Of a stretch of DNA of 7,222 bases, positions 6,011-7,222 are shown one piece after another. The position numbers were made by a program, and so were the translations under genes. The stretch spans positions 1 to 7,222 of the forward strand of contig JAURNO010000041.1 of the NCBI GenBank assembly GCA_030830145.1. The letters are read 5' to 3'. The first letter of the stretch is position 1, and every line of letters begins with the position of its first letter. This stretch comes from Verrucomicrobiota bacterium (GTDB taxonomy: Bacteria > Verrucomicrobiota > Verrucomicrobiia > Opitutales > Seribacteraceae). The notes under the pieces are model-generated. The model did not search any database, was not told the DNA's origin, and worked only from the letters and a program-made list of their open reading frames with translations.

Positions 6011-7222
6011 TCAGGTTGAACTTTTTAAAATTTGCACGAAGGCTTCCTGCGGGATGTTCACATTTCCTATTTGTTTCATTCGCTTTTTGCCCTCCTTTTG
6101 TTTCTCCAACAATTTTCTTTTTCTGCTGATGTCTCCGCCGTAACATTTTGCGGTAACGTCTTTCCTCATAGCACTAATGGTTTCCCGGGCAATGACCTTG
6201 CCTCCAACAGTTGCCTGCAACGCAATCTTGAAGAGTTGGCGAGGCAGGATATCCTTGAGTTTGGAGCAAAGTGCCCTACCCCGGTTTTCCGCCTTGTCAC
6301 GATGAACGATGGTCGAAAAAGCATCCACCGGCTCGGAGTTAACGAGGATTTCCATCCGAACCAGTGACGACTCGGCGTAATCGGACATATCATAATCCAT
6401 TGAACCGTACCCATGGGTAACGCTCTTCAAACGATCGTTGAAGTCGACCAGAATCTCGTTGAGCGGAAGATGGCAGGTCATCATCACCCGAGTCTCGTCT
6501 ATCGATTCAGTATCACTGCAAGTCCCTCTCTTTTCGGTCACAAGGGCAAGCAGGTCTCCAATTGATGCATTAGGGGCGTGAATTCTTGCTAAAATGGTCG
6601 GCTCTTCGATTTTCAGAATCTCGGTGACATCGGGCAACTCAAGGGGATTATCGACCTCAAGAACACCACCGGCAGTCAAGTGCACCCTGTAAACGACACT
6701 CGGATAGGTTGATATGAGGTCGATGTCATACTCCCTGCGGAGACGCTCCTGAACAATCTCCATGTGAAGAAGACCGAGGAAACCGCAACGAAAACCGAAA
6801 CCCAAGGCGACCGATGTCTCGGATTGAAAGGTAAAAGCGGCATCGTTGAGACGAAGTTTACCAACGCTCTTTTTGAGTTTCTCGTAATCCGAAGTGTCGA
6901 TGGGGTAAAGCCCGCTGAAAACCATCGGACGGACTTCTTTATACCCGGGTAGCATCTCTTCGGCGGCTGAATCGGAAAGAGTCAGGGTATCCCCGATCTT
7001 AATCTCCGAAACGTCTCGAATCCCCGTCACAACATAACCCACTTCCCCTTCGGTCAAAAAATCACTTGAAACCGGTTGAGGGCAGAATTTCCCCAATTCC
7101 TTAATTTGCGTCTTTCTCGAATCACTCATCAGCATGAGGCTACCATTCTTGGCAAACTCACCGGAAAACACCCGAACATAGCAAATGACTCCCTTGAACG
7201 CATCGAATTGGTTGTCAAAAAC
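6011..7222 (-). CDS. lepA: Elongation factor 4 (LepA), 5' part outside window
   Basis: There are 403 codons and a TGA stop at 6013-6011. The frame remains open to the right edge, so roughly the first 195 residues, including the GTPase domain, are missing. EF-4 is a ribosome-bound translational GTPase tied to back-translocation or initiation and biogenesis in different studies. Fragment numbering: the FDNQFDAFKGVICYVRVFSG stretch at 2-21 is the start of domain II; CGFLGLLHMEIVQERLRREY (146-165) is a near-invariant domain III signature; the domain V-like part spans about 240-310; and the LepA-specific C-terminal domain holds LPRQLFKIALQATVGGKVIA (326-345) and the run VTAKCYGGDISRKRKLLEKQ (356-375) with the following EGKKRMKQIGNV. 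A GTG at 7171 lies within domain II and is not the true start. lepB follows after 15 bases, the frequent lepA-lepB arrangement. Confidence 0.97.
   Translation of the reverse strand, partial: VFDNQFDAFKGVICYVRVFSGEFAKNGSLMLMSDSRKTQIKELGKFCPQPVSSDFLTEGEVGYVVTGIRDVSEIKIGDTLTLSDSAAEEMLPGYKEVRPMVFSGLYPIDTSDYEKLKKSVGKLRLNDAAFTFQSETSVALGFGFRCGFLGLLHMEIVQERLRREYDIDLISTYPSVVYRVHLTAGGVLEVDNPLELPDVTEILKIEEPTILARIHAPNASIGDLLALVTEKRGTCSDTESIDETRVMMTCHLPLNEILVDFNDRLKSVTHGYGSMDYDMSDYAESSLVRMEILVNSEPVDAFSTIVHRDKAENRGRALCSKLKDILPRQLFKIALQATVGGKVIARETISAMRKDVTAKCYGGDISRKRKLLEKQKEGKKRMKQIGNVNIPQEAFVQILKSST

Noticed and set aside
7169..7171. GTG as a possible start of lepA
   Set aside because: The frame continues upstream with clear EF-4 domain II sequence to the window edge, so this is an internal valine codon.

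Overview
The window reads as ordinary bacterial chromosome of moderate GC. It holds four housekeeping genes in a row on the minus strand (the 3' two thirds of lepA, then lepB, malQ and an MsbA-like ABC exporter), one small plus-strand gene for a putative M50-type membrane metalloprotease, and the 5' part of a minus-strand HAD-superfamily gene. I see no rRNA, tRNA, CRISPR array, insertion sequence or integrase. The organism is probably a diderm with signal peptidases of the large-insertion type. The LepB serine box (PTNSM), its long N-terminal extension and its enlarged periplasmic domain recall Verrucomicrobiota and other PVC bacteria. That placement is inference from memory and was not tested.

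Layout, left to right. Positions 1-360 (minus) are a HAD-like phosphatase that runs off the left edge. Positions 361-516 are a divergent intergenic region with at best weak promoter matches. Positions 517-1062 (plus) are the small HExxH membrane protein. Its stop codon overlaps the stop codon of the convergent ABC exporter (1059-2888, minus) within one palindromic TTAA, so no terminator fits between them. malQ (2905-4452, minus) lies 16 bases upstream of the exporter. A 112-base AT-rich gap separates malQ from lepB (4565-5995, minus). lepB follows lepA (6011 to beyond 7222, minus) after 15 bases.

How the genes fit together. LepA (EF-4) and LepB (signal peptidase I) are a classic translation and secretion pair, and the 15-base gap supports co-transcription. 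malQ and the exporter form a second tight pair and may be transcribed from lepA-lepB by read-through or from a promoter in the 112-base gap. Their functions (alpha-glucan metabolism and lipid or drug export) have no obvious link to the first pair. None of the five visible start codons has a clear Shine-Dalgarno sequence.

I found no convincing undescribed multi-gene system. The points most worth a second look are the minimal M50-like protein, the enlarged LepB with two A8 tracts at its very start, the shared-stop convergent junction and the leaders without Shine-Dalgarno sequences.
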